A stretch of DNA of 64,000 nt from Halostella limicola (GTDB lineage: Archaea > Halobacteriota > Halobacteria > Halobacteriales > Natronoarchaeaceae). The position numbers were made by a program, and so were the translations under genes. The number at the start of each line of letters is the position of its first letter. Within the stretch, counting starts at the first letter, position 1. Shown one piece after another: positions 7,988 through 16,770 of the stretch. The notes under the pieces are model-generated. The model was not told the origin of the DNA, did not search any database, and saw only the letters and a list, made by a program, of their open reading frames with translations. The DNA is taken from assembly GCF_003675875.1 (NCBI RefSeq), contig NZ_RCDI01000002.1:60786-124785 (forward strand). The letters run 5' to 3'.

Positions 7988-8749
7988 ATGGACGAACTCG
8001 ACATCGAGACGGTCGCCGAGGTCGAACTGTCTGACCCGGTGCTCGTCGAAGGGCTCCCCGGCGTCGGCCACGTCGGCAAGCTCGCGGCCGAGCACCTGCT
8101 GGAGGAACTCGACAGCACGCTCGTTCGGCGCGTGTACTCCGAGCACTTCCCGCCGCAGGTCGATATCGACGACGAGGGGCTCGCTGAGCTGACGGGCGCG
8201 GAGTTCCACGCCATCGAAACCGAAGGGCGGGACCTGCTCGTCCTCACCGGCGACCACCAGGCCCAGGACAACGCGGGCCACTACCGCCTCGCGTCGGCCT
8301 TCCTCGACGTCGCCGAGGAGTTCGGCGTCTCGGAGGCGTACGCGCTCGGGGGCGTCCCGACCGGCGAACTCATCGAGGAGTACGACGTGCTGGGCGCGGC
8401 CGCCAACGAGGACCTGATCGAGAAGCTCGAAGGCGCCGGCGTCGAGTTCCGCGAGGACGAACCGGCGGGCGGCATCGTCGGCGTCAGCGGCCTCCTGCTC
8501 GGCCTCGGCCGACGCCGGGAGTTCGACGCCGCCTGCCTGATGGGCGAGACCAGCGGCTACCTCGTCGACCCCAAGAGCGCGCGGGCGGTCCTCGAAGCGC
8601 TGGAGGAGCTTCTCGGATTCGAACTCGACTACGAGAGCCTCGAGGAGCGCGCCGACGAGATGGAGGAGGTCATCAACAAGATCCAGGAGATGGAACAGCA
8701 ACAGCAGATGGACGTCCCCACGGACGAGGACCTGCGGTACATCGGCTGA
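7988..8749 (+). CDS. PAC2-family proteasome assembly chaperone
   Basis: The 253-residue protein opens with the PAC2 motif PVLVEGLPGVGHVGKLAAEHL and continues through the family's alpha-beta core, including YALGGVPTGEL and GETSGYLVDPKSAR. A glutamine-rich coiled coil (about residues 215-240) precedes a C-terminal DLRYIG. Archaeal PAC2 proteins such as PbaB use C-terminal HbYX-like tails to bind 20S proteasome alpha rings; the terminal R-Y-I here is a related but not canonical tail. It lies last in the L44e operon, as in many archaea. Confidence 0.87.
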   Translation: MDELDIETVAEVELSDPVLVEGLPGVGHVGKLAAEHLLEELDSTLVRRVYSEHFPPQVDIDDEGLAELTGAEFHAIETEGRDLLVLTGDHQAQDNAGHYRLASAFLDVAEEFGVSEAYALGGVPTGELIEEYDVLGAAANEDLIEKLEGAGVEFREDEPAGGIVGVSGLLLGLGRRREFDAACLMGETSGYLVDPKSARAVLEALEELLGFELDYESLEERADEMEEVINKIQEMEQQQQMDVPTDEDLRYIG

Positions 8750-8780
8750 AACCGGCCGAACGCTCCCCGAGCGTCTCTTC

Positions 8781-9263
8781 TCAGATCCCGAGCGCCTGCC
8801 GGCCGAGTTCCAGCCCGTACTGCGGCACGCGGTAGATGATCAGGCCGGCCGCGACCAGTTCGACGCCGGTGACGATCACCGTCGCCAGTTCGGCGCGGTC
8901 GCTGCTGACGGTCACGCCCGTCGGGAGGCCGTACTCCTTCGAGTAGGGGTAAAACAGCGCGAGGCCGCGCTTGCTCCCCGCGATGTCGAGCACGTAGTGG
9001 GTCAGGATGCCGATCCAGACGTACTCCAGGTTGCCGAAGAAGTACGGGAAGGCGACGAAGCCCCCGAGCACCAGGAGGTTGTGGAGCGTCTTGCGGTGCT
9101 TGCCGAAGGCGGTGTCGACGTCGGGGAACAGCGCCCCGAGCACGACCGGGATCCCGACCTCGACGATGGTGACGAACGTCCGCTCGTCGCCGACCGGTTC
9201 GAGGAGGTAGCCGAGGCCGATGCTGAGCAGTATCGCGTTCAGGACGTGTCCTCGCTTGTTCAT
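8781..9263 (-). CDS. YdjM/DUF457-type membrane-bound metal-dependent hydrolase
   Basis: A 160-residue protein beginning MNKRGHVLNAILLSIGLGYLL with about four hydrophobic segments. Conserved polar residues lie in GH near the start, DVDTAFGKHRKTLHN around residue 70 and GILTHYVLDI further on, matching the putative metal ligands of this family (PF04307). The biochemical substrate is unknown. I prefer the ATG at 9263, because all relatives I recall begin at this MNKRGH; an in-frame ATG 36 bases upstream is possible. Convergent with the PAC2 gene. Confidence 0.78.
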   Translation of the reverse strand: MNKRGHVLNAILLSIGLGYLLEPVGDERTFVTIVEVGIPVVLGALFPDVDTAFGKHRKTLHNLLVLGGFVAFPYFFGNLEYVWIGILTHYVLDIAGSKRGLALFYPYSKEYGLPTGVTVSSDRAELATVIVTGVELVAAGLIIYRVPQYGLELGRQALGI

Positions 9264-9339
9264 GTCGTCTATGAGGTACTCTCGGCCGTGCCGACACAAT
9301 ACTTTCCCTTGCGAGCGGGCGACGGGACGGCGAGAGCGG

Positions 9340-9840
9340 TTACGGCTCCAGCGCGTCGAGCAGGTCCGCGAGCGCCCGGTCGACCGTCTTCTCGCGGACG
9401 GCCGCGCGGTCGCCGTCGAACTCGTAACGCGTCGCGACGGCGTAGGAGGACTCGGTGCCCCACTCGCCGGCGTAGGCGACGCCGACGTAGACGGTGCCGA
9501 CGGGCGTCTCCTCGGTGCCGCCGGACGGCCCCGCGACGCCGGTCGCCGAGACGCCCCAGGTGACGTCCGCCCGGTCGCGGACGCCGCGGGCCATCTCCCG
9601 GGCGACCCGACCGCTCACCGCGCCGTCCTCGTCGAGCGCCTCGCGGGAGACGCCGAGCAGGCGGCGCTTCGCGTCGTAGGAGTACGCGGCGACGCTGCTG
9701 TCGAAGTAGTCGCTCGCACCGGGGACCGCGGTCAGTCGCGCGCCGATCAGGCCGCCGGTGCACGACTCGGCGGTGGCGACCGCGTGGTCAGCCTCGCGGA
9801 GGCGGTCGCCCAGTCGCTCCTCGATAGGGTCGTCGGTCAT
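9340..9840 (-). CDS. CinA C-terminal-type nicotinamide-nucleotide amidohydrolase
   Basis: A stand-alone CinA domain of 166 residues. ATAESCTGGLIGARLT near residue 25 contains the catalytic Ser, and GVAGPSGGTEETPVGTVYVG near 105-125 is the second family signature. Bacterial PncC enzymes of this family deamidate NMN to NaMN in pyridine nucleotide salvage; the activity here is inferred. No N-terminal MoaB-like COG1058 domain is fused. The gene is single, in a run of minus-strand genes. Confidence 0.87.
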   Translation of the reverse strand: MTDDPIEERLGDRLREADHAVATAESCTGGLIGARLTAVPGASDYFDSSVAAYSYDAKRRLLGVSREALDEDGAVSGRVAREMARGVRDRADVTWGVSATGVAGPSGGTEETPVGTVYVGVAYAGEWGTESSYAVATRYEFDGDRAAVREKTVDRALADLLDALEP

Positions 9841-9865
9841 GGGCGAGGCGACGGCCGGCGGGGAG

Positions 9866-10222
9866 TTAAACGGTGTCCCGGTCGGTGTAGGACCAGCGCT
9901 CGACGATGTTTCCGTCGCCGTCGAAGCGGTGGAAGTCCGCGAACCCGAGGTCGACGGCGACGCCGCCCTGGTCGCCCGTGAACCGGCCGCGGACCGCGAC
10001 GGTGTCGCCGTCGGGGACCACGGCGCGGACCTCGTGGCTCCCGTTCTCCAGCGGTCGCTCCTCGCGGTAGAAGCGCTCCAGTTCGTCGATCCCCTCGATG
10101 GTTCCCTGGCCGGGCCGCTCGTAGGTGACGTCGTCCGCGAACAGCGAGAGGAGGTCCTCGTAGCGCTCCTCGTCGACGTACCGGTAGTAGTCGCGAACGC
10201 GCTCGGGGTCGGCGTTTCCCAT
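9866..10222 (-). CDS. NTF2/SnoaL-like protein
   Basis: A 118-residue protein with the cone-shaped NTF2 fold pattern: VRDYYRYVDEERYEDLLSLF, then VTYERPGQGTIEGIDELERFYRE, and a final strand-rich half ending ERWSYTDRDTV. Proteins of this kind range from polyketide cyclases to ligand binders, and no specific catalytic residues identify a substrate. The start ATG (10220-10222) is the only sensible one. The leucine-dehydrogenase-like gene lies upstream on the same strand. Confidence 0.8.
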   Translation of the reverse strand: MGNADPERVRDYYRYVDEERYEDLLSLFADDVTYERPGQGTIEGIDELERFYREERPLENGSHEVRAVVPDGDTVAVRGRFTGDQGGVAVDLGFADFHRFDGDGNIVERWSYTDRDTV

Positions 10223-10281
10223 GGACGAACCGTCGACGGCCGGCGGTAAAGTTCTCGGGCTACCGGCCAGCCGTCGCGGGC

Positions 10282-11340
10282 TTACGGCTCGGGCGTCGCC
10301 GGCGTGCCCGCCTCGACGGCGTCGATCCGTTCCTCCGCGTACTCCTCGGCGGCGGCCAGGACGGTCGTGTCCCGCGCTTCGGCGCGCTCGATCATCTCCG
10401 TGAGGCGGTCGCCGACGGCCTCCGACTCCTCGTAGGCCTCCTCGCGGGTGCCGCCGAGGTACTCCTTCGCGACCGTAATGAGGCCGCCCGCGTTGATCAC
10501 GTAGTCCGGCGCGTACAGGATGCCCCGGTCGCGGAGGGCGTTCGCGTGCCGGCGCTCGGCGAGCACGTTGTTCGCGCCGCCGGCGACGACGTCGCAGTCG
10601 AGTTCCGGCACCGTCTCGTCGTTTATAACGCCGCCGATCGCGCACGGCGCGAACACGTCGCATGAGCGCCCGTACACCTCGTCGGGGGCGACCGTCTCGA
10701 CGTCGTGCTCCGCCGCGAACGCCTCGACGGCCGCCTCGTCCACGTCGCTGACGGTCACCGACGCGCCGTGGTCGAGCAGCTCCTCGGCCAGCGCCCGGCC
10801 GACCTTCCCGAGGCCCTGGATCACGACGTCGAGGTCGCCCGGCGAGTCCTCGCCGTAGACGTGCTCCGCGCAGGCGCGGATGCCGTGGAACACGCCGTGG
10901 GCCGTGATTGGCGAGGCCGCCCCGAGGCCGTCGCTCGTGCCGACGACGCGGTCGGTCGCCCGCTTCACCACGTCCATGTCCGCCACGGTGGTGTTGACGT
11001 CGACGGACGTGACGTACCGGCCCGCCATGCAGTCGACGGCGCGGCCGTACGCTTCGAGCAGCGCCTCGCTTTTGACCTCGTCCGGGTCGCCGAGGACCAC
11101 GGCCTTGGCCCCGCCCAGCGGGAGGTCGGCGGCGGCCGCCTTGTACGTCATCGCCCGCGAGAGGCGGAGGACGTCCTCCAGCGCGTCGTCCTCGGTGTCG
11201 TAGTCGAGGATCCGCGTCCCGCCGAGGCCAGGCCCCAGCGTCGTGTCGTGGACGGCGATGATCGCCTGCAGTCCGGTCTCCGGGTCGGAGAAGTACGACA
11301 CCTGTTCGTGTCCGGCGTCGCCGATGTCGGCGAATACCAT
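10282..11340 (-). CDS. Glu/Leu/Phe/Val dehydrogenase family, leucine dehydrogenase-like
   Basis: A 352-residue NAD(P)-dependent amino-acid dehydrogenase. The N-terminal catalytic half carries GPGLGGTRI, MTYKAAAADLPLGGAKAV with the two catalytic/substrate lysines and SVDVNTTVADMD. The Rossmann half begins VVIQGLGKVGRALAEEL near residue 180. Its length of about 350 and the PGLGGTR segment favour the leucine/valine branch over the 420-450-residue glutamate dehydrogenases. It would interconvert branched-chain amino acids and 2-oxo acids. The start at 11340 gives MVFADIGDAGHEQV; longer frames run into non-coding sequence. Divergent from the aminotransferase gene. Confidence 0.88.
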   Translation of the reverse strand: MVFADIGDAGHEQVSYFSDPETGLQAIIAVHDTTLGPGLGGTRILDYDTEDDALEDVLRLSRAMTYKAAAADLPLGGAKAVVLGDPDEVKSEALLEAYGRAVDCMAGRYVTSVDVNTTVADMDVVKRATDRVVGTSDGLGAASPITAHGVFHGIRACAEHVYGEDSPGDLDVVIQGLGKVGRALAEELLDHGASVTVSDVDEAAVEAFAAEHDVETVAPDEVYGRSCDVFAPCAIGGVINDETVPELDCDVVAGGANNVLAERRHANALRDRGILYAPDYVINAGGLITVAKEYLGGTREEAYEESEAVGDRLTEMIERAEARDTTVLAAAEEYAEERIDAVEAGTPATPEP

Positions 11341-11495
11341 ACTCAATAACTCTTTGGTTCCCCGTAAATATTCGTCGGCTCGTCGCGACCCGCTCCGTCG
11401 CCCCCAGGCGACGGGGCGACGAGGACTACGGTTCCGCAAGCGGTTTGGCGTTTCTGGGCCTTGCTACGGGTATGCACTCGACGGAGGTGGTCTGA

Positions 11496-12638
11496 ATGGA
11501 GTACGAGACGCCCCTGTTCTTCCACGTCATGGCGTACGCGGAGGAGGCCGACGAGAGCGACGCCAAGTGGCTCCCGGCCGGCGACGCGGCCGCGGGCGAC
11601 GTGATCGACATGGTGAGCGGGAACCCCGACTGGGACCCGCCGGCCGCGCTCCGCGAGGGTCTGCGCGAGTACGCGGACATGGACGCCGACGCGTTCCAGT
11701 ACCCGCCGAGCGACGGGCTGACGGAACTCCGGGAGGAGATCGCCGAGCGCCGGAACGTCGACGCCGACCAGGTCGTCGTCACCAACGGCGCGGGCGAGGC
11801 GAACTACCTCGCGATGGCCGCCGCGCTGGAGCGGGCCGAGGGGAACGAGGTCCTGCTGACGGACCCAGTCTACCCCTACTACCCGGGCAAGACGACGATG
11901 CTCGGCGGCGATGCGACGTACGTCCCGGCCGACGATGACGGGACGGTAGACCCCGCGGCGGTCCGCGAGCGCGCCGGCGACGACACCGCGCTGATCCTGG
12001 TCAACACGCCGAACAACCCGACCGGCGCGGTGTACGGCGAGGGGACGATGCGCGAACTCGTCGCCGTCGCCGAGGACAACGACGCGGTCCTCGTCAGCGA
12101 CGAGGTGTACGACCACTTCGACTACGGCGGCGAGTTCGAGACGGCGCTCGCGTTCGACTCCGAGCACCGGATCGTCACCAACGCCTTCTCGAAGTCGATG
12201 GCGATAACGGGCTTCCGCGTCGGCTACGGCGTGTTCCCGCACGACCTCGCCGACCGGGCGCGCGGCCGGCACATGCTGGTCAACGTCGCCGGCTCCCGCC
12301 CCGCGCAGTACGCCGTCCTGCGCGCGCTCCGCGAGACGCCGCCTGAGTACTACGCGGAGAACCGCCGGATGCTCGCCGAGCGCGTCGAGACGTTCACCGC
12401 GGCGCTGGACGACGCCGGCGCGGAGTACACCCGCCCGGACGGCGCGTTCTACGTCATGGCCCGCTTCGACGGCTTCCCCGGCACCGTCGACAACGTGAAG
12501 GAACTGATAGACGAGGCGGGCGTGGCAGGCATGCCCGGCGAGACGTTCGGCTCCCGCCGCGAGGAGTGGATCCGCTTCGCGCTGGTGACGCCGCACGTCG
12601 AGGCGGCCGCGGAGCGGCTCGCGGACTACTTCGACTGA
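11496..12638 (+). CDS. PLP-dependent class I/II aminotransferase
   Basis: A fold-type I aminotransferase of 380 residues. Visible marks are MVSGNPDWDPP at the N-terminus, NTPNNPTGAVY with VLVSDEVYDHFDY (PLP-ring Asp and Tyr), TNAFSKSMAITGFRVGY with the Schiff-base Lys, and WIRFALVTP with the carboxylate-binding Arg. The substrate cannot be read from the sequence; the neighbouring amino-acid dehydrogenase suggests amino-acid metabolism. A strong Shine-Dalgarno-like GGAGGTGG lies 7-14 bases before the ATG, unusual among genes here that appear leaderless. Confidence 0.92.
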   Translation: MEYETPLFFHVMAYAEEADESDAKWLPAGDAAAGDVIDMVSGNPDWDPPAALREGLREYADMDADAFQYPPSDGLTELREEIAERRNVDADQVVVTNGAGEANYLAMAAALERAEGNEVLLTDPVYPYYPGKTTMLGGDATYVPADDDGTVDPAAVRERAGDDTALILVNTPNNPTGAVYGEGTMRELVAVAEDNDAVLVSDEVYDHFDYGGEFETALAFDSEHRIVTNAFSKSMAITGFRVGYGVFPHDLADRARGRHMLVNVAGSRPAQYAVLRALRETPPEYYAENRRMLAERVETFTAALDDAGAEYTRPDGAFYVMARFDGFPGTVDNVKELIDEAGVAGMPGETFGSRREEWIRFALVTPHVEAAAERLADYFD

Positions 12639-12740
12639 CAGATCGAAACCGGTCCGGCGGGACGGCGGTCGCGACGACGGTCGCCGTCCGCGGTGCGCGC
12701 GTGACAACGCTTATACTTTCTCAAGCGGCTGTTATATCCG

Positions 12741-14507
12741 ATGCCTGACCCTATCGTGCTGGCGCTGCTGGCGCTCGCGTTCGTCCTCTCCCTCGGCGGC
12801 CTCGGGCTTGCGTACCGAACCCGCCGCCGGCTTGCGACGCTCGCGGACGCCGAGCGCGTCGACGAGGTGGAATCGCGGATCGCCGACGCGGAGGCCCGCG
12901 CGGCCGACGCCGAGCGAGGCTCGCAACCCCCCGAGAACGCCGCTGACGCCGACGATCTGGCGGCGCTGCGCTCCGACGTCGATGAACTCTCGGCGACCGT
13001 CGACCGCGTGGCCGACGCGCCGGACAGACTCGACGGCCTCGAAGCCGAGGTCGCGCGCGTCGACGACCTCGAAACGGAGATCGAGCGCCTCGACGAGTTC
13101 GAGCGCCGCGTCGCCGCGCTGGACGACGCGAACGACCGGCTCGCGTCCGTCGAGTCCGCCGTCGCCGACGCCGCGGACGGGGGGCGCGTAGACGACCTCG
13201 AATCGCGCCTCGGCGAGTTCGAGGCGCGCTTGGACGACGCCGAGCGGGAGACGACGGGCGCGGCTGACGCCGCCGCCACCGTCGGCGACGAACTCGACGA
13301 CCTGCGGACCGCGGTCGAGGACGTCCGCGACCGGGTCGAGGCGGGCGAAGACGCCGGCGATCGGGCCGCCGCGGTCGACGACCTCGCGAGCCGAGTCGAC
13401 GCGATCGAGGAGCGGTTGGACGGCGTCGCCGCCGAGGAGTCCCTCGACGCACTGTCCGACCGGCTGGCCGACGCCGAGGCAGAACTCGCGTCGCTCCCGG
13501 AGGGCGACGACGAAGCTTCGCTCGGCGACGTTCGTGACAGGCTCGACGACCTCGAATCGGAGGTCGCGGCGGTCGACGCCGTGGACGAGTCGCGCATCGA
13601 CTCGGTCGAGTCGGAGGTCGACGCGTTGGCCGACGACGTGAACGCGCTCGACGAAGCGTGGTCCGGCGCCGATCCGGCCGCAGTCGAGGACCGGATCGAC
13701 GCGATGGAGGAGCGGTTCGCCAAGTTGACCGACGAGGTAGCGGCCGTCGACGAGCGCGCAGACGACGAACTCGGGGAGGTGCGGGCCGCGGTCGAGAACG
13801 TTCGGGACCGCGTCGACGCGGTGGACGGGCAGGTCGCCGCGGTCGAGGACCGGGTCGACGCCGTCGCGGAGGACGCGTCGAGCGCGGCTGACGCCGACGA
13901 GATGGGCTCCCTCGCCGACCGCGTCGACGACGTCGAGCGCGCCGTCGACGAGGTGACGGACTCAGTCGACGAGAAGACGGCGACGCTGCGGGACGGCGTC
14001 GAGGAGATCGCGGACCGTATCGAGAGCGTGAACGAGCGGGCCGCCGCCGCGGAGCGCGACGCCGGGCAGGTGGACTCGCTCTCATCGACGGTCGACGCGG
14101 TCAGCGAACGGCTCTCGGAGGTCGAAAAGCGACTCGACACCGTCGAGTCGGGGGGAGACGGCGACGTTACCGACGACGTCGCGGACCTCCGCGAGAGCGT
14201 CGAGCGCGTCGAGGAACGGCTGGGCGAGGCCGGCGGCGACGGCGAGGCGCTCGAACGTATCGAGAAGACCGCGCTGGAACTGAAAACTAAGGTGTCGGCG
14301 CTGGAGAACCGCGTCGGCGATATCGAGGCCGAACTGGAAGACGACGGAAAGGCGGAGATCCGCGAAGACGCCGGCGACCCCGACGAGCTGGAGGAGCAGT
14401 TCGAGGCGATCTTCGAGGACACCGAGGAGGGCGAGGACCCGTTAGACGGACAGGGCGGCCCGAAGGTGACCCGCGAGGAGGACCTGGACCTGAACCTCGA
14501 CGAGTAA
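12741..14507 (+). CDS. Long acidic coiled-coil protein with N-terminal membrane segment
   Basis: 588 residues. A hydrophobic stretch at residues 3-26 (IVLALLALAFVLSLGGLGLAY) is followed by RTRRR, which predicts an N-in-membrane anchor with the remainder cytoplasmic. Residues about 40-540 are almost continuous heptads of the kind VDDLESRL/VEDRVDAV, predicting a very long coiled coil. The tail is acidic. It resembles bacterial SMC-like or methyl-accepting coiled-coil sequences only by composition; no enzyme domain is visible. A Get3-like ATPase gene follows after 38 bases. Function unknown; a structural or scaffolding role is a guess. Confidence 0.75.
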   Translation: MPDPIVLALLALAFVLSLGGLGLAYRTRRRLATLADAERVDEVESRIADAEARAADAERGSQPPENAADADDLAALRSDVDELSATVDRVADAPDRLDGLEAEVARVDDLETEIERLDEFERRVAALDDANDRLASVESAVADAADGGRVDDLESRLGEFEARLDDAERETTGAADAAATVGDELDDLRTAVEDVRDRVEAGEDAGDRAAAVDDLASRVDAIEERLDGVAAEESLDALSDRLADAEAELASLPEGDDEASLGDVRDRLDDLESEVAAVDAVDESRIDSVESEVDALADDVNALDEAWSGADPAAVEDRIDAMEERFAKLTDEVAAVDERADDELGEVRAAVENVRDRVDAVDGQVAAVEDRVDAVAEDASSAADADEMGSLADRVDDVERAVDEVTDSVDEKTATLRDGVEEIADRIESVNERAAAAERDAGQVDSLSSTVDAVSERLSEVEKRLDTVESGGDGDVTDDVADLRESVERVEERLGEAGGDGEALERIEKTALELKTKVSALENRVGDIEAELEDDGKAEIREDAGDPDELEEQFEAIFEDTEEGEDPLDGQGGPKVTREEDLDLNLDE

Positions 14508-14545
14508 CCGGGAAGTACACAAGCGTCCGACGGGTATCGGGGCGT

Positions 14546-15619
14546 ATGAGTTCGATCGACGTCGAAGCCGTCGACGATGTCGAGGAGGAGGACGCCGTCG
14601 ACGCGGCGTCCCGCTCGCTCGACCCGAGCGCCGACTACGTTCTCTACGGCGGGAAAGGCGGCGTCGGCAAGACGACGATGGCCGCCGCGACGGGGCTGGC
14701 GAGCGCCGAGAGCGGGGCGACGACGCTCGTCGTCTCCACGGACCCCGCGCACTCGCTGTCGGACACGTTCGAGACCGACGTGCCGCCCCGCCCGTCGCGC
14801 ATCCGCGACGAGGTGCCGCTCTACGCCGCCGAGATCGACCCGGACGCCGCCATCGAGGACGGGACGGCGGCGTTCATGGCGGAGAACGAGGGAGGGCTGG
14901 GGGGCCTCGGCGAGATGCTCGGCGGCGAGGGCGGCCCGATGGAGTCGCTGATGGGCGGCGCGATGCCCGGGGCCGACGAGGCCGCGGCGATGCAGACGCT
15001 GCTCGAGTACATGGACGACGAGCGCTTCGACCGCGTCGTCGTCGACACGGCGCCGACGGGCCACACCCTGCGGCTGCTGGAACTGCCCGAGGTGATGGAC
15101 ACGATGGTCGGCCGGATGCTCAGCCTCCGCGAGCGCCTCGGCGGGATGATGGACGGCGTGAAGGGCATGTTCGGCGGAAACGTCGAGGAGGACGACGTCG
15201 ACCAGAGCGTCGACGACCTCCGCGAACTGAGCGACCGCATCGAGCGCCTGCGCGCGACCCTCCGGGACCCCGAGCGCACGGACTTCCGCGTCGTGATGGT
15301 GCCGGAGGAGATGAGCGTCTTCGAGTCCGAGCGCCTGCTCACCCAGTTAGACGAGTTCGAGATCCCGGTCGGCACCGTCGTTGTCAACAAGGTGATGGAG
15401 AACCTCGCCGACGTGACCGACGACGTGGACGCCTCGCAGTTCGTCTCGCCGAACCTCGACACCTGCGAGTTCTGCCAGCGCCGCTGGGACGTCCAGCAGG
15501 ACGCGCTCGCGTCGGCCCAGGACGTGTTCCGCGGCCACGACATCAAGCGCGTGCCGCTGTTCGCCGACGAGGTGCGCGGCGAGCGGATGCTGCGGATCGT
15601 CGCAGCCTGCCTGAACTAA
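14546..15619 (+). CDS. ArsA/Get3-type ATPase
   Basis: A 357-residue deviant P-loop ATPase. GGKGGVGKTT (residues 35-44) is the signature-lysine P-loop, STDPAHSLSDTF switch I and VVDTAPTGHTLRLLELP switch II. A CEFC pair near residues 307-310 matches the CxxC that binds zinc at the Get3 dimer interface. A glycine/methionine-rich stretch (about 110-145) occupies the position of the client-binding helices. The single ATPase domain and the CxxC argue for tail-anchored-protein targeting rather than arsenite efflux. No ars genes are nearby. Confidence 0.9.
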   Translation: MSSIDVEAVDDVEEEDAVDAASRSLDPSADYVLYGGKGGVGKTTMAAATGLASAESGATTLVVSTDPAHSLSDTFETDVPPRPSRIRDEVPLYAAEIDPDAAIEDGTAAFMAENEGGLGGLGEMLGGEGGPMESLMGGAMPGADEAAAMQTLLEYMDDERFDRVVVDTAPTGHTLRLLELPEVMDTMVGRMLSLRERLGGMMDGVKGMFGGNVEEDDVDQSVDDLRELSDRIERLRATLRDPERTDFRVVMVPEEMSVFESERLLTQLDEFEIPVGTVVVNKVMENLADVTDDVDASQFVSPNLDTCEFCQRRWDVQQDALASAQDVFRGHDIKRVPLFADEVRGERMLRIVAACLN

Positions 15620-15684
15620 ATCGCCGCGGTACTCCTTCGCACACCACCGGTGTCGTTTTCTCGCTCCGCCCGAGAGTCCGGCGT

Positions 15685-16737
15685 ATGCCTGACGGCGGGA
15701 TCGCCGAGTCCACGCTCGCCGCGATGGTGCGGACGGTCGACCCGGCCGCGACGCTCCGAGACGCGACGTTCGTCGCCGAGCACGCGAGCGCCGCCTACCG
15801 GGTGACGGTCGACGGCGGGTCGGGCGGGACCGAGCGATTTCTGAAGGTCACCTCTGACGGGACCACGCAGGGCCTGCCGTCGGAGGCGCGTCTGCTCGCG
15901 GCCGTCGGCGAACACAGCGACGTCCCGGTCCCGACGGTGTACGGCGCGGTCGACGGACACGACGACCTCCCGGCCCCGTTCTTCGTCGCCTCGGCGGAGC
16001 CGGGCACCAGCGTCCCGCGTCGCCGCGTCGGAATCCTCGACCGGGAGGCGGTCCGCACGGTCGCCAGGGAGTCGGGGCGCTACCTCGCAGCGATCCACTC
16101 CTTCGACGCGGTCGACGCGTACGGCTTCCTAGAACCCGCGGGCGAGACGCTTTGCGGCGATCGGCCGCCGTCGGACTTCTCCGTCGCGGTAGCCGACCCG
16201 AGCGAGAACTGGCCGGAGACGGTACGCTCGTGGGTCGCTGACGCGCTCGACGCGCACGCCGACAGCGAGTTCGGCGACCTGACGCCGATACTGCGCGAGG
16301 AGGTCGAGAGAGAACTCGCCGACCTCGACGGCGACTCCCGGCCGGTGCTAGCACGGATCGACCACGGCACGCACAACCTCCTCTTCGACCCGGACGTCGG
16401 CCGGATCCGGTCGGTCGTCGACTGGGGATTCACGATGGCCGCGACGCCGGCGTACGACCTCGCTCACGTCGAACCGGCGCTCGCCGGCGGGCCCTGGCGG
16501 TTCCACCCGGAGACGCGCGACCAACGGAACCTCGTCCGGGAGGCGCTGCTCGCGGGCTACCGCGAGCGCGGCGACGAGCGCGCGGTCGAGCGGTACCGGG
16601 AACACGGTCGGCTCTACCGACTGCTCGCGCTCACCCGGTCGATGTTCCTGCTCGACGACGCGCTCCGGAACCCTAGCGCGGCGGACCGGGGGTGCGTCGC
16701 GTCGGGGATGCGGGAACGGGTCGAGTCGATGGCCTGA
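15685..16737 (+). CDS. APH-fold phosphotransferase
   Basis: 350 residues with the aminoglycoside phosphotransferase/choline kinase fold. RIDHGTHNLLFD near residue 225 corresponds to the catalytic HGDxxxxN loop, with Asp and Asn retained, and SVVDWGFTMAATPAYDLAHVE carries the metal-binding Asp. An N-terminal nucleotide-binding lobe has FLKVTSDGTTQGLPSEARLL. The substrate is unknown; many haloarchaeal members are annotated only as phosphotransferases. It begins 65 bases after the Get3-like gene and converges on the SDR gene. Confidence 0.82.
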   Translation: MPDGGIAESTLAAMVRTVDPAATLRDATFVAEHASAAYRVTVDGGSGGTERFLKVTSDGTTQGLPSEARLLAAVGEHSDVPVPTVYGAVDGHDDLPAPFFVASAEPGTSVPRRRVGILDREAVRTVARESGRYLAAIHSFDAVDAYGFLEPAGETLCGDRPPSDFSVAVADPSENWPETVRSWVADALDAHADSEFGDLTPILREEVERELADLDGDSRPVLARIDHGTHNLLFDPDVGRIRSVVDWGFTMAATPAYDLAHVEPALAGGPWRFHPETRDQRNLVREALLAGYRERGDERAVERYREHGRLYRLLALTRSMFLLDDALRNPSAADRGCVASGMRERVESMA

Positions 16738-16770
16738 CCGCGGCACGCGCCGCGAGGGGCGCCTCGTCGG

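Noticed and set aside
11472..11495. Seven-codon mini-ORF before the aminotransferase
   Set aside because: It contains the strong Shine-Dalgarno sequence of the aminotransferase gene. A chance ATG is a better explanation than a leader peptide.
12741..14507. Possible tandem DNA repeat
   Set aside because: The repetition is only heptad-level amino-acid bias (VDDL/VEDR) of a coiled coil; no exact DNA unit repeats.
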